Assembly: GCA_963724735.1 (NCBI GenBank)
Contig: CAVRVX010000012.1
Coordinates: 62,001-126,000, forward strand
From: Rhodoplanes sp963724735
Lineage (GTDB): Bacteria > Pseudomonadota > Alphaproteobacteria > Rhizobiales > Xanthobacteraceae
Direction: 5' to 3'
DNA: 64,000 bases
The translations under genes and the position numbers were made by a program. This document shows positions 44,267 through 51,738 of this stretch, piece by piece; position 1 is the stretch's first letter; every line of letters begins with the position of its first letter. The notes under the pieces were generated by a model that saw only the letters and a list, made by a program, of their open reading frames with translations, was not told the DNA's origin and ran no database searches.

Positions 44267-45697
44267 TCACAGACAAGCAACGATCTTGCCGGGATTCATG
44301 ATGCCCTGCGGATCGAGCGCCTGCTTGATCGCGCTCATGGCGGCAAGCGCCGTCGGGCCGAGTTCGCCTTTGAGATACTTCATTTTGCCCTGCCCGACGC
44401 CGTGCTCGCCGGTGCAGGTTCCATCCATCGCGAGGGCGCGCTCGATCAGACGCTCGAGCAGCGCTTCCGCCCGGGTAATTTCGCTGGCGTCGTCCATGTC
44501 GATCAACAGGCAGAGGTGGAAATTGCCGTCGCCGACGTGGCCGACAATGGGGGAGACGAGCCGGCTCTCGGCGAGATCCGCCTGGGTCGCGACGATGCAT
44601 TCGGCAAGGCGCGAAATCGGCACGCAGACATCGCTGACGAAAACCTTCGCGCCCGGGCGCAGCGCTACCGCCGCCCAATAGGCGTCGTGCCGCGCCTGCC
44701 AGAGTCGCGTGCGATCCTCCGGCCGCGTCGCCCAGTCGAACGGGCCTCCGCCGAACTCCGTCGCGATCTCGCCGAAGCGCTGCGACTGCTCGGCGACGCC
44801 GGCTTCGGTGCCGTGAAACTCGACGAACAGCATCGGTGTTTCCGGCAAGGCGAGTTTCGAATAGGCATTCACCGCCTTCACCTGCAGTTGATCGAGAAGC
44901 TCGATGCGAGCCACCGGAAGGCCGGTCTGTATCGTCGCGATCACGGCGTTGCAGGCGGCCTCGACGCTCGGAAACGGACACACGCCGCCGGCGATCGCCT
45001 CCGGGATGCCGTGCAGCTTCAGCGTCAACTCGGTGATCACGCCGAGGGTGCCCTCGGACCCGATGAACAGATGGGTGAGGTCGTAGCCGGCGGAGGATTT
45101 TTTCGCGCGCCGTCCGGTCGTGAGCACTTCGCCGTTCGCGAGCACAGCCTTGAGCCCGAGCACGCAATCCTTCATCGTGCCGTAACGCACCGCATTGGTG
45201 CCGGAGGCGCGCGTCGCGGCCATGCCTCCGAGCGAGGCGTCGGCGCCTGGATCGAGCGGAAAGAACAGTCCCTGGTCGCGCAAGAACACGTTGAGCTGCT
45301 TGCGCGTGATGCCGGGCTCGATCACGCAATCGAGGTCGTCGGCGTGCACCGCGAGGAGACGGTTCATGTCGCGGATATCGATCGATACGCCGCCATAGGG
45401 CGCATTGACATGGCCCTCGAGCGAGGTGCCGGCGCCGAAGGGAATGACCGGCACGCCATGCCTCGCGCAAATGCGAACAATCTCTTGCACATCTTCGGTC
45501 GAACGTGGAAAGACCACGGCGTCCGGCGGCTCGTTCTCGATCCAGGTGGTCGTATGCCCGTGCTGCTCGCACACGCTGCGCGAGGTGACGACCCGATTGC
45601 CGAACGTCGCGTTGAGCGCGGCGATCGACGCTCTGACCGCTTCGGCGCTGCAGCGCGAAACCAGCGTGGGAGACCGCCGTACATCAAGCTGTGTCAT
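44267..45697 (-). CDS. FAD-binding D-2-hydroxyacid dehydrogenase (GlcD/D-lactate type)
   Basis: A 476-residue flavoprotein: FAD_binding_4 domain (about 50–200, with PFGAGTSLEGHV near 91 and LGGMAATRASGTNAVRYG near 156) and FAD-oxidase C domain (about 230–475). Metal/catalytic His residues are in GHVGDGNFHLCL near 386 and GEHGVGQGKMKYL near 430. The group oxidises D-lactate or glycolate-like acids with transfer of electrons to quinone or cytochrome; single-gene organisation and length favour D-lactate dehydrogenase (cytochrome) over the GlcDEF complex. Confidence 0.88.
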   Translation of the reverse strand: MTQLDVRRSPTLVSRCSAEAVRASIAALNATFGNRVVTSRSVCEQHGHTTTWIENEPPDAVVFPRSTEDVQEIVRICARHGVPVIPFGAGTSLEGHVNAPYGGVSIDIRDMNRLLAVHADDLDCVIEPGITRKQLNVFLRDQGLFFPLDPGADASLGGMAATRASGTNAVRYGTMKDCVLGLKAVLANGEVLTTGRRAKKSSAGYDLTHLFIGSEGTLGVITELTLKLHGIPEAIAGGVCPFPSVEAACNAVIATIQTGLPVARIELLDQLQVKAVNAYSKLALPETPMLFVEFHGTEAGVAEQSQRFGEIATEFGGGPFDWATRPEDRTRLWQARHDAYWAAVALRPGAKVFVSDVCVPISRLAECIVATQADLAESRLVSPIVGHVGDGNFHLCLLIDMDDASEITRAEALLERLIERALAMDGTCTGEHGVGQGKMKYLKGELGPTALAAMSAIKQALDPQGIMNPGKIVACL

Positions 45698-45790
45698 GCC
45701 GGCCTCGCCCCCATGTCATTTTGCAGCGCGGCATTGCGGGCCCCGAGGCCGCACTTCGACTTTGTGGCACAATGCTGGCATACTCGGCTC

Positions 45791-46309
45791 ATGACGGTCT
45801 CGATGGATTTGCTCGAATTCAAACCGCTGTTCTTCGCGCCTTTCGTCTCGTCCGTGATGCGGGTCGAGCCGGAGTGGATCGATTACAACGGCCATCTCAA
45901 TATGGCTTATTACCATGTCCTGTTCGACCGCGCCGTCGACGAAGTCCTGCACCTGATCGGCGCCGATCCCGCCTATGTGAAACGCGAACGCCGGTCCTAC
46001 TATACGGCGGAAGCCCACATCCGCTACTTGCGTGAGTTGCGCGCCGGCGACCGGGTCCGCGTTACGATCCAGCTTCTCGGCTACGACCTCAAACGCATGC
46101 ATTATTTCGAGCAGCTGTTCCACGCGTCCGAAGGCTGGATGGCGGCGACGCTGGAGAGCGTGGCCCTGCATGTCGACATGGGAAGCAAGAAAACGACGCC
46201 TGCGCCGCCGCTGGTCGCCTCCCGCCTCGCCGACATGCGCGCCTCGCACGCCCTCCTTCCAATCCCGGAGGCGGCCGGCCGGCGGATCGAAATGCCCGAG
46301 CGGAGCTGA
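45791..46309 (+). CDS. Hot-dog-fold thioesterase
   Basis: A 172-residue acyl-CoA thioesterase-like protein. The catalytic motif WIDYNGHLNMAYYHVLFDRA is near residue 27, with a hot-dog central helix, and ATLESVALHVDMGSKK near 119. It resembles the 4HBT/thioesterase group fused to or near carnitine dehydrogenases; substrate unknown. It is divergent from the hydroxyacid dehydrogenase gene and upstream of uvrD. Confidence 0.85.
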   Translation: MTVSMDLLEFKPLFFAPFVSSVMRVEPEWIDYNGHLNMAYYHVLFDRAVDEVLHLIGADPAYVKRERRSYYTAEAHIRYLRELRAGDRVRVTIQLLGYDLKRMHYFEQLFHASEGWMAATLESVALHVDMGSKKTTPAPPLVASRLADMRASHALLPIPEAAGRRIEMPERS

Positions 46310-47275
46310 ACCCGCGCGCGCTCCTCCGATCCGAAGCCCCTCCCCAGGCGGCCCGCCGAATGCCATCTTGAGGGCAATTCGATTCGCTTGATCGCAGGCG
46401 CATGCTGACCGGTCCTGTGCGGGCGAACTAGGAGCCGGAATGGCCGAGCCGAGCAAGCGTCCGTCGCAACCCTTCGACCCTGCACCGCCGCCGCCCGCCG
46501 CGGGCGGCATTGCGGCGCGGGCGCGCGGTGCGCACCGCGCACCCTATCTCGAAGGATTGAATCCGGAGCAGTGCGAGGCGGTCGAGACCCTGGAAGGCCC
46601 GGTGCTGGTGCTTGCGGGGGCCGGCACCGGCAAGACGCGCGTGCTGACCGCGCGCATCGCCCACATCCTCGCGACCGGGCGGGCGCGCGCTTCGGACATT
46701 CTCGCGGTCACCTTCACAAACAAGGCGGCGCGGGAGATGAAGGCGCGCGTCGGCCATATGGTCGGCGAGGTCGTCGAAGGCATGCCGTGGCTCGGCACCT
46801 TTCACTCGATCGGGGCAAAGCTCCTGCGCCGCCACGCCGAGCTGGTCGGGCTCAAGCCCGACTTCACCATTCTCGACACCGACGACCAGATCAGGCTGCT
46901 CAAGCAGCTTCTTGCGGCCGAGAACATCGACGAGAAGCGCTGGCCCGCGCGCGTGCTCGCCTCCCTGATCGACGGTTGGAAGAACCGCGGTCTTGCCCCG
47001 GAGCAGGCGCCGGCGGGCCAAGCCGCCGCTTTCGCCGACGGCGCCGGACAAAAGCTCTATGTCGCTTATCAGGCGCGGCTGAAGACGCTCAACGCCGCCG
47101 ATTTCGGCGACCTCCTGCTGGAGACGATCCGGCTGTTCCGCGCCCACCCGGAAGTGCTGCGGCAATATCAGACGCGGTTCAAATACATCCTGGTGGACGA
47201 GTACCAGGACACCAATGTCGCGCAATATCTCTGGCTGCGGCTCTTGGGCCAGCGCACGTCCGCCCCTTCATCGTC

Positions 47276-47360
47276 ATTGCCGGGCTTGACCCGGCAATCC
47301 ATGCTGCCTGTCGATGAAGATGGATCACCGGGTCACGCGCCTGCGGCGCGGCCCGGTGAT
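47276..47360. repeat. Paired-palindrome repeat inside uvrD (element A)
   Basis: ATTGCCGGG-CTTGA-CCCGGCAAT (47276–47298) and ATCACCGGG/CCCGGTGAT (47324–47332, 47352–47360) form two perfect hairpins separated by 25 bp. The sequence type (CCGGGCTTGACCCGG paired with a TCACCGGG...CCCGGTGA unit) is a dispersed intergenic repeat familiar from Bradyrhizobium relatives. Here it is translated in frame. Confidence 0.85.
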
Positions 47361-47383
47361 GACGAGGTAGTATCTCCTAACGA

Positions 47384-47525
47384 ACCCTCTCCCCCAGGGG
47401 GAGAGGGTGGCGAGGACCAGAGGTCCGAGCCGGGTGAGGGGTGCTTTCCTCGTGGGCGCTCGGACCCCTCACCCACCCTCGCGTCTGACGACGCTCGGGC
47501 ACCCTCTCCCGCAAGGGGAGAGGGT
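47384..47525. repeat. GAGAGGGT-type palindromic repeat inside uvrD (element B)
   Basis: ACCCTCTCCCCC-A-GGGGGAGAGGGT (47384–47408) and ACCCTCTCCC/GGGAGAGGGT (47501–47525) border an inner CCGGGTGAGGGGT...ACCCCTCACCCA complementary pair. This is the widely dispersed "CTCTCCC...GGGAGAGGGTG" intergenic repeat type of alphaproteobacteria. It is directly after element A and is also open in the helicase frame. Confidence 0.85.
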
Positions 47526-49094
47526 GGCGGCGTGCCGGCGACGAAGCAGAGAGCAGCAAAAGAGGAGCAGAAAAACATCTGCTGCGTCGGCGACGACGAC
47601 CAGTCGATCTACGGCTGGCGGGGCGCGGAGGTCGACAACATCCTGCGCTTCGAGCACGACTTTCCCGGCGCCAAGGTGATCCGGCTCGAACGGAATTACC
47701 GCTCCACCGGGCATATTCTCGGCGCCGCCTCGCATCTCATCGCCCACAACGAAGGCCGGCTCGGCAAAACGCTCCGTTCGGAAGGCGCGGCGGGCGACAA
47801 GGTCGTGGTCGCCTCCGCCTGGGACTCCGAGGAGGAAGCGCGCACGATCGGCGAGGAGATCGAGCAGCTCCAGCGCCAGGGCGAAAAGCTCGACGAGATG
47901 GCGATCCTGGTGCGCGCCTCGTTCCAGATGCGCGAGTTCGAGGACCGTTTCGTCACGCTCGGCCTGCCCTATCGCGTGATCGGCGGCCCGCGTTTTTATG
48001 AGCGCGCGGAAATTCGCGACGCCCTCGCCTACCTGCGCCTCGTCAACCAGGCGGCCGACGACCTTGCCTTCGAGCGCATCGTCAATGTGCCCAAGCGCGG
48101 GCTGGGCGACGCCACCTTGCAGACGCTGCACGATCTCGCCCGCGCGCGCGGCGTTCCGCTGATGGAGGCCGCGCGCCTGATCGTCGGGACCGAGGAACTC
48201 AAGGCAAAACCGCGCCAGGCGCTGCGCGACCTCGTCGCGTCGTTCGACCGCTGGCGCGGCCAGCGCGACGCGCTCCCGCATACCGAGCTTGCCGAGATCG
48301 TGCTCGACGAGTCCGGCTACACCGAGATGTGGCAGAAGGACCGGTCCGCCGACGCCGCCGGCCGGCTGGAGAACTTGAAGGAGCTGATCCGCTCCATGGA
48401 GGAGTTCGAAAACCTGCAGGGCTTTCTCGAACACGTCTCGCTCGTGATGGACGCCGACCGCGGCGAAGAGGTCGAGGCCGTGTCCATTATGACGCTGCAC
48501 CAGGCCAAGGGTTTGGAGTTCGACACCGTCTTCCTGCCCGGCTGGGAGGAAGGGTTGCTGCCGCACCAACGGTCGCTCGACGAGAACGGCCGCGCCGGGC
48601 TCGAGGAGGAGCGCCGCCTCGCCCATGTCGGGCTGACGCGCGCGCGCAAGCGGGCGCGCATCTCCTTCGTCGCCAACCGGCGCATCCACGGGAGCTGGTC
48701 GTCGAGCCTGCCGTCGCGCTTCATCGACGAACTGCCGGAGGCCCATGTCGAAGTGGCGGAAGCCAAGGGCTTCGGCGGGTTCGGCGGCTACGGCCATTAC
48801 GGCTCGCGCTTCGATACGATGCAGACCTTCGCCTCTAACTACGGCACCCCCGGCTGGCGCAGAGCGCAGCGAAACCGCGAGGGAGGCGACTCTGGCGGGT
48901 CCGGCGGAAATGACGGAGGAGGCGGACAACGCGGCGGAGGTGGATACGGCGGTGGTGGAGCCGGCAGCTTCGGTAGCCGGAGACGTGGCGGTTTCGAAGA
49001 GGGGTCGCAGCGCGAGTTCGGCGAGGAGTTCGAGCGAATTGAGTTCCCGCTCTCGTCGTTTCCAGCGAGATCAAGGCGACGCCGCCTCTGATCG

Positions 49095-49437
49095 CCTCTC
49101 CCCGGCGGGGAGAGGTCGGCCGACCCCCGACTTGATCGGGGGGAGGTCGGGTGAGGGGAAACAGGCCGGCGAGGGGCGATCCCCCTCGCCCGGCGCGCCT
49201 TCTGCGCGCCGACCTCTCCCCGCTGGGGAGAGGTGGGACTCGGCAACATCGCAATCCGAACCAGGAGAGAGGCGGGATCCCGCACCATCGCAATCTGAAC
49301 CACCTCCCCCCTTGAGGGGGAGGTGGGCCGCCGCAAGCGGCCGGGAGGGCAGTAATTTCGGGCCAGGCGGGGACCAGGATAATTTCGGGCAAGGCAGCCC
49401 GCACCAAGGTATCCCCTCCCCCGCGCGCGGGGGAGGG
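49095..49437. repeat. Cluster of five palindromes in the uvrD C-terminal linker (element C)
   Basis: Perfect palindromes: CCTCTCCCC/GGGGAGAGG (49095–49115), CCCCCGA/TCGGGGG (49124–49142), ACCTCTCCCC/GGGGAGAGGT (49212–49234), CCACCTCCCCC/GGGGGAGGTGG (49300–49326) and CCCTCCCCCGCG/CGCGGGGGAGGG (49414–49437). Two near-identical 20-mers, GCAACATCGCAATCCGAACC (49243) and a two-base variant (49282), lie between. The block separates the Gly-rich linker from the Tudor-like tail. Confidence 0.85.
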
Positions 49438-49678
49438 TCAGGGAGGGGGCGTCCGCCGCTCACCATCGAAGGCGAGCTGGTGGCGCGCTCGACCGGCACG
49501 GCCTCGCCGTTCCGCCGCGGCGACCGCGTCTTTCACCAGAAATTCGGCAATGGCGAAGTGGTCGCCGTCGACGGCAACAAGCTCACCATCCAGTTCGACA
49601 AAGCCGGCGAAAAACGCGTGGTGGATAGCTTTGTGACGAGGGTGTGATACCATTTCTGGCCTAGACTAGGGCGTGTCC

Positions 49679-50068
49679 TCAATTGAGCCAGATGGATATC
49701 GCAGCGGCGTAAACGCCTGCAAGGAAGTTCGTCGCGCGCTTGTCGTATCGCGTGGCGATGGCGCGGAACTGCTTCAGCTTACAGAAGAAGTTCTCGATGA
49801 GGTGGCGTGCGACGAAGAGGTCACGGTCGTAGGGACGCGGCTGCTTGCGGCCAGGCATTGAAGGGATCACCGGCGTCTTGCCGACCTGGAGGAGAGGCTC
49901 GATGACCCGCTTATCGGCATCAAAGGCCTTGTCGGCGAGCAGCGTGTCAGCCTGCATTTGTGGGAGGAAAGCGTCGGCACCCTCGAGGTCGTGAGCTTGG
50001 CCAGGCGTGAGCAGGAAGGCGAGCGGATTGCCGAGCGCATCGACCATGGCGTGGATCTTGGTGCTCAA
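49679..50068 (-). CDS. IS5/IS427 transposase, ORF B part (DDE domain)
   Basis: The C-terminal part of the transposase, reached by a -1 frameshift from ORF A. Upstream of the first Met the frame reads through the hallmark AIGRSRGGLSTKIHAMVDAL. Catalytic Asp lies in LLADKAFDAD near residue 44, and the Glu in ARHLIENFFCKLKQFRAIATRYDK near 87, completing the DDE triad with the Asp of ORF A. It ends by the left inverted repeat. Intact by eye. Confidence 0.92.
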   Translation of the reverse strand: MSTKIHAMVDALGNPLAFLLTPGQAHDLEGADAFLPQMQADTLLADKAFDADKRVIEPLLQVGKTPVIPSMPGRKQPRPYDRDLFVARHLIENFFCKLKQFRAIATRYDKRATNFLAGVYAAAISIWLN

Positions 50069-50439
50069 CCCGCCTCGACTGCGCCCGATCGCTTCCTCGC
50101 CTTGACGGTTTTTTTGAGCGCACCGGCGCTGTGCTGGTGAGCGCGCACGATGGTGCTATCAATCATGGCGTATTCGTTGTCCGCATCGGCCGCCAGCGCT
50201 TTGAAAACCCTCTCCCAGACGCCACTTTGCGCCCACCGCGTGTGACGGGTATGCACCTGTTTCCAATCACCGAACCGCTCTGGCAAGTCTCGCCACGGGA
50301 TGCCCGCGCGATAGCGGTAGAGAACCGCTTCAACGAACCGCCGATTATCCTTCGCGGTTACGCCAACGTGGCCTTCTCGACCTGGAAGCAGCTCCTTAAT
50401 GCGATCCCACTGGTCATCCCGCAGCCCGTAGCGGCGCAT
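50065..50439 (-). CDS. IS5/IS427 transposase, ORF A part
   Basis: The N-terminal part (124 residues): MRRYGLRDDQWDRIKELLPG, then VEAVLYRYRAGIPWRDLPERFG and the first catalytic Asp in MIDSTIVRAHQHSAGA near 90. Its end overlaps ORF B. The slippery heptamer A-AAA-AAC within CTCAAAAAAACC (around 50107–50115) sits where a -1 shift joins the frames, the usual way this group makes the full transposase. Confidence 0.92.
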   Translation of the reverse strand: MRRYGLRDDQWDRIKELLPGREGHVGVTAKDNRRFVEAVLYRYRAGIPWRDLPERFGDWKQVHTRHTRWAQSGVWERVFKALAADADNEYAMIDSTIVRAHQHSAGALKKTVKARKRSGAVEAG

Positions 50440-50541
50440 GGGTCAGCCCTCCGAATCAGACTGACCCTCCAGGAATCATCGCGACCCCGATTTGGGAATT
50501 CGCTAATTGAGGACACGCCCTAGGCCGTGCAACACGGCCAT

Positions 50542-50928
50542 TTAAGTAATCGGGGTCCCGGTCTGGATAAAATCGAGTAAGATTTTTTCAACATCCCTGA
50601 TAACTCCATCAAAACCATACTTCGACATTGCCGCCGAGGAAACTACGTGCCGCTTGCAGTTGTTCGATACGAAATAGACCTTTGGATCATTATGTGCGCT
50701 TGCGAGTATCGCGCCGTTCGTCAGCTGATCGCCAGGAGGAACGGTATCGAGGTCGAGCACTTCGTCCACAGTATCCGTGGGTCCGAACAGGTTATTGGCA
50801 GTTGTAGGATTCGGAACTAGATGCCGCTGTCCGTCTAAAATCAGAAAGATGGCAGTGTCACCTAACTTACTGATGCGCTTTCCTTCGAATTCGCTCAGAT
50901 TTTCCGCTGTGATCGATAACGTTGTCAT
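50542..50928 (-). CDS. Low-GC hypothetical protein with two related repeats
   Basis: A 128-residue protein of clearly lower GC than its neighbours. Two related segments can be aligned by eye: DTAIFLILDGQRHLVPNPTT (about 24–43) and DPKVYFVSNNCKRHVVSSAA (about 82–101), each a short strand–turn–strand followed by a small helix, of the "nG-K/Q-R-h-h-x-x" type seen in some surface proteins. No enzyme motif. GGGAGGG precedes the ATG at 50928. It lies next to the IS, consistent with acquisition by transfer. Confidence 0.7.
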   Translation of the reverse strand: MTTLSITAENLSEFEGKRISKLGDTAIFLILDGQRHLVPNPTTANNLFGPTDTVDEVLDLDTVPPGDQLTNGAILASAHNDPKVYFVSNNCKRHVVSSAAMSKYGFDGVIRDVEKILLDFIQTGTPIT

Positions 50929-50994
50929 TGAAACCCTCCCATGAGCAACTGCACCCAATCCACAACATAAGTTATATGTCTAGCTCCAGCAAGC

Positions 50995-51098
50995 AAGCGT
51001 AGACCGCATGAAGCACAGCGGAATGCGGGGAAGCGGACCCATCAAGGCGTACTTAAATCGTTTCCCGGATTGCGCTTCGCTTCATCCGGGCTACGGGG
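50995..51098. repeat. REP-like palindromic intergenic repeat
   Basis: CCCGGATTGCGCTTCGCTTC followed by ATCCGGGCTACGGG (51064–51097) is a palindromic unit of the CCCGGAT...ATCCGGG type common between genes of many proteobacteria. A diverged inverted copy (GCATGAAGCACAGCGGAATG and CGGG) lies at 51008–51031. It abuts the hicB start and leaves no room for hicA. Confidence 0.6.
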
Positions 51099-51104
51099 GT
51101 GCCC

Positions 51105-51392
51105 ATGCCCCATTACATCGCCATCGTTGAAGAGTCAGCAACCGACACCGCGGTTGGAGTGTGGTTTCCCGACCTGCCCGGCTGCTTTTCCGCGGGCGAT
51201 GATCTCGACAAGGCGCTGCGCAATGCGCCGGAGGCGATCGCCCTTTATGCAGAATCGCTCGCCGAAGAGGGCTTGGCGCTTCCGAGGCCGCGCGCGCTGA
51301 CCGAACTCAAGCGCGACCCGGAGGTCGCGCGCGACATTGCCGACTACATGGTCGCACTCGTGCCCGCGCCCGTCGCTGCGACCGTGGAGTAA
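51105..51392 (+). CDS. HicB-family antitoxin, without a HicA partner
   Basis: A 95-residue protein with the HicB fold: MPHYIAIVEESATDTAVGVW at 1, FPDLPGCFSAGDDLDKALRNAPEAIALY at 21–48 (the HicB signature), then a short helical tail. HicB antitoxins neutralise the RNase HicA and repress their own operon, but no hicA-like frame exists on either side within 300 bp. It may therefore be an orphan with another role. The C-terminal DNA-binding part is short, lacking a clear RHH or HTH. Confidence 0.85.
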   Translation: MPHYIAIVEESATDTAVGVWFPDLPGCFSAGDDLDKALRNAPEAIALYAESLAEEGLALPRPRALTELKRDPEVARDIADYMVALVPAPVAATVE

Positions 51393-51738
51393 GCGCGCCG
51401 CCTCGGAGTAACTACTTGGTACGTGCCCCCTTCACCGCCCTTGCCCATCTTCACTGCGGATGCCAGCAGAGAGAGGCCTAACATCGCGTAAGCCAGGATG
51501 TTCAGATCCACGGCAGGCGATTCTTCGCAGCACGTTTCCGTGCCATCATGACTGCTAGTGCGATGATTTAAGCAACTGGCGACGACCGTATCCCTGGGAT
51601 TTTCGGGAAGCGGCCCGCGGCGTGGCGCCGCGAGCACGCCACTTTAACGACAAACAGGTCGCCAATATCAGGAACCGGTCGCTACAGGTTACCGTCAAGA
51701 GCCCGCGCGTCGGGCGAACGCCGCTCCGCAGAGCAAGG
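51393..51738. other. Intergenic region, nothing recognised
   Basis: About 346 bp between hicB and the NlpC/P60-like gene. No gene, RNA or repeat can be supported; frames on either strand lack family features. Confidence 0.35.

Larger units (their letters stand above)
46440..49647 (+). pseudogene. uvrD: UvrD/PcrA-type DNA helicase gene carrying palindromic repeat insertions and one frameshift
   Basis: Superfamily 1A 3'-to-5' helicase for excision repair and replication-fork processing. Helicase motifs are intact in frame 46440–49091: LAGAGTGKTRVLTARI (motif I), VTFTNKAAREM (Ia), VDEYQDTN (II), GDDDQSIYGWRGA (III), VSIMTLHQAKGLEFDTVFLPG (V) and EERRLAHVGLTRARKRARIS (VI). Between II and III there is an extra stretch of about 100 residues made of repeat sequence. 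The body stops at 49091, while the Tudor-like C-terminus (GDRVFHQKFGNGEVVAVDGN to stop at 49647) is in the next frame. Deleting one T of TTT near 49058 links them (total 3n+1). The core helicase probably still functions. Confidence 0.85.
49669..50520. mobile_element. IS5-family (IS427-group) insertion sequence, 852 bp
   Basis: Both ends carry the perfect 16-bp inverted repeat GGGCGTGTCCTCAATT (49669–49684; complement at 50505–50520). The bases TA flank both ends (49667–49668, 50521–50522), giving a TA target duplication within CTAG on each side. The element encodes a transposase in two overlapping frames. It lies 21 bp after the last uvrD codon. Confidence 0.93.

Noticed and set aside
47276..49437. 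CRISPR array in the uvrD repeats
   Set aside because: Repeat units differ in length and sequence and are palindromic hairpins without regular spacers; no cas gene is near.
49081..49647. Programmed ribosomal frameshift in uvrD
   Set aside because: There is no slippery heptamer or downstream stimulator of known type at the switch; a single-base indel at TTT explains the frames more simply and fits the other three genes.
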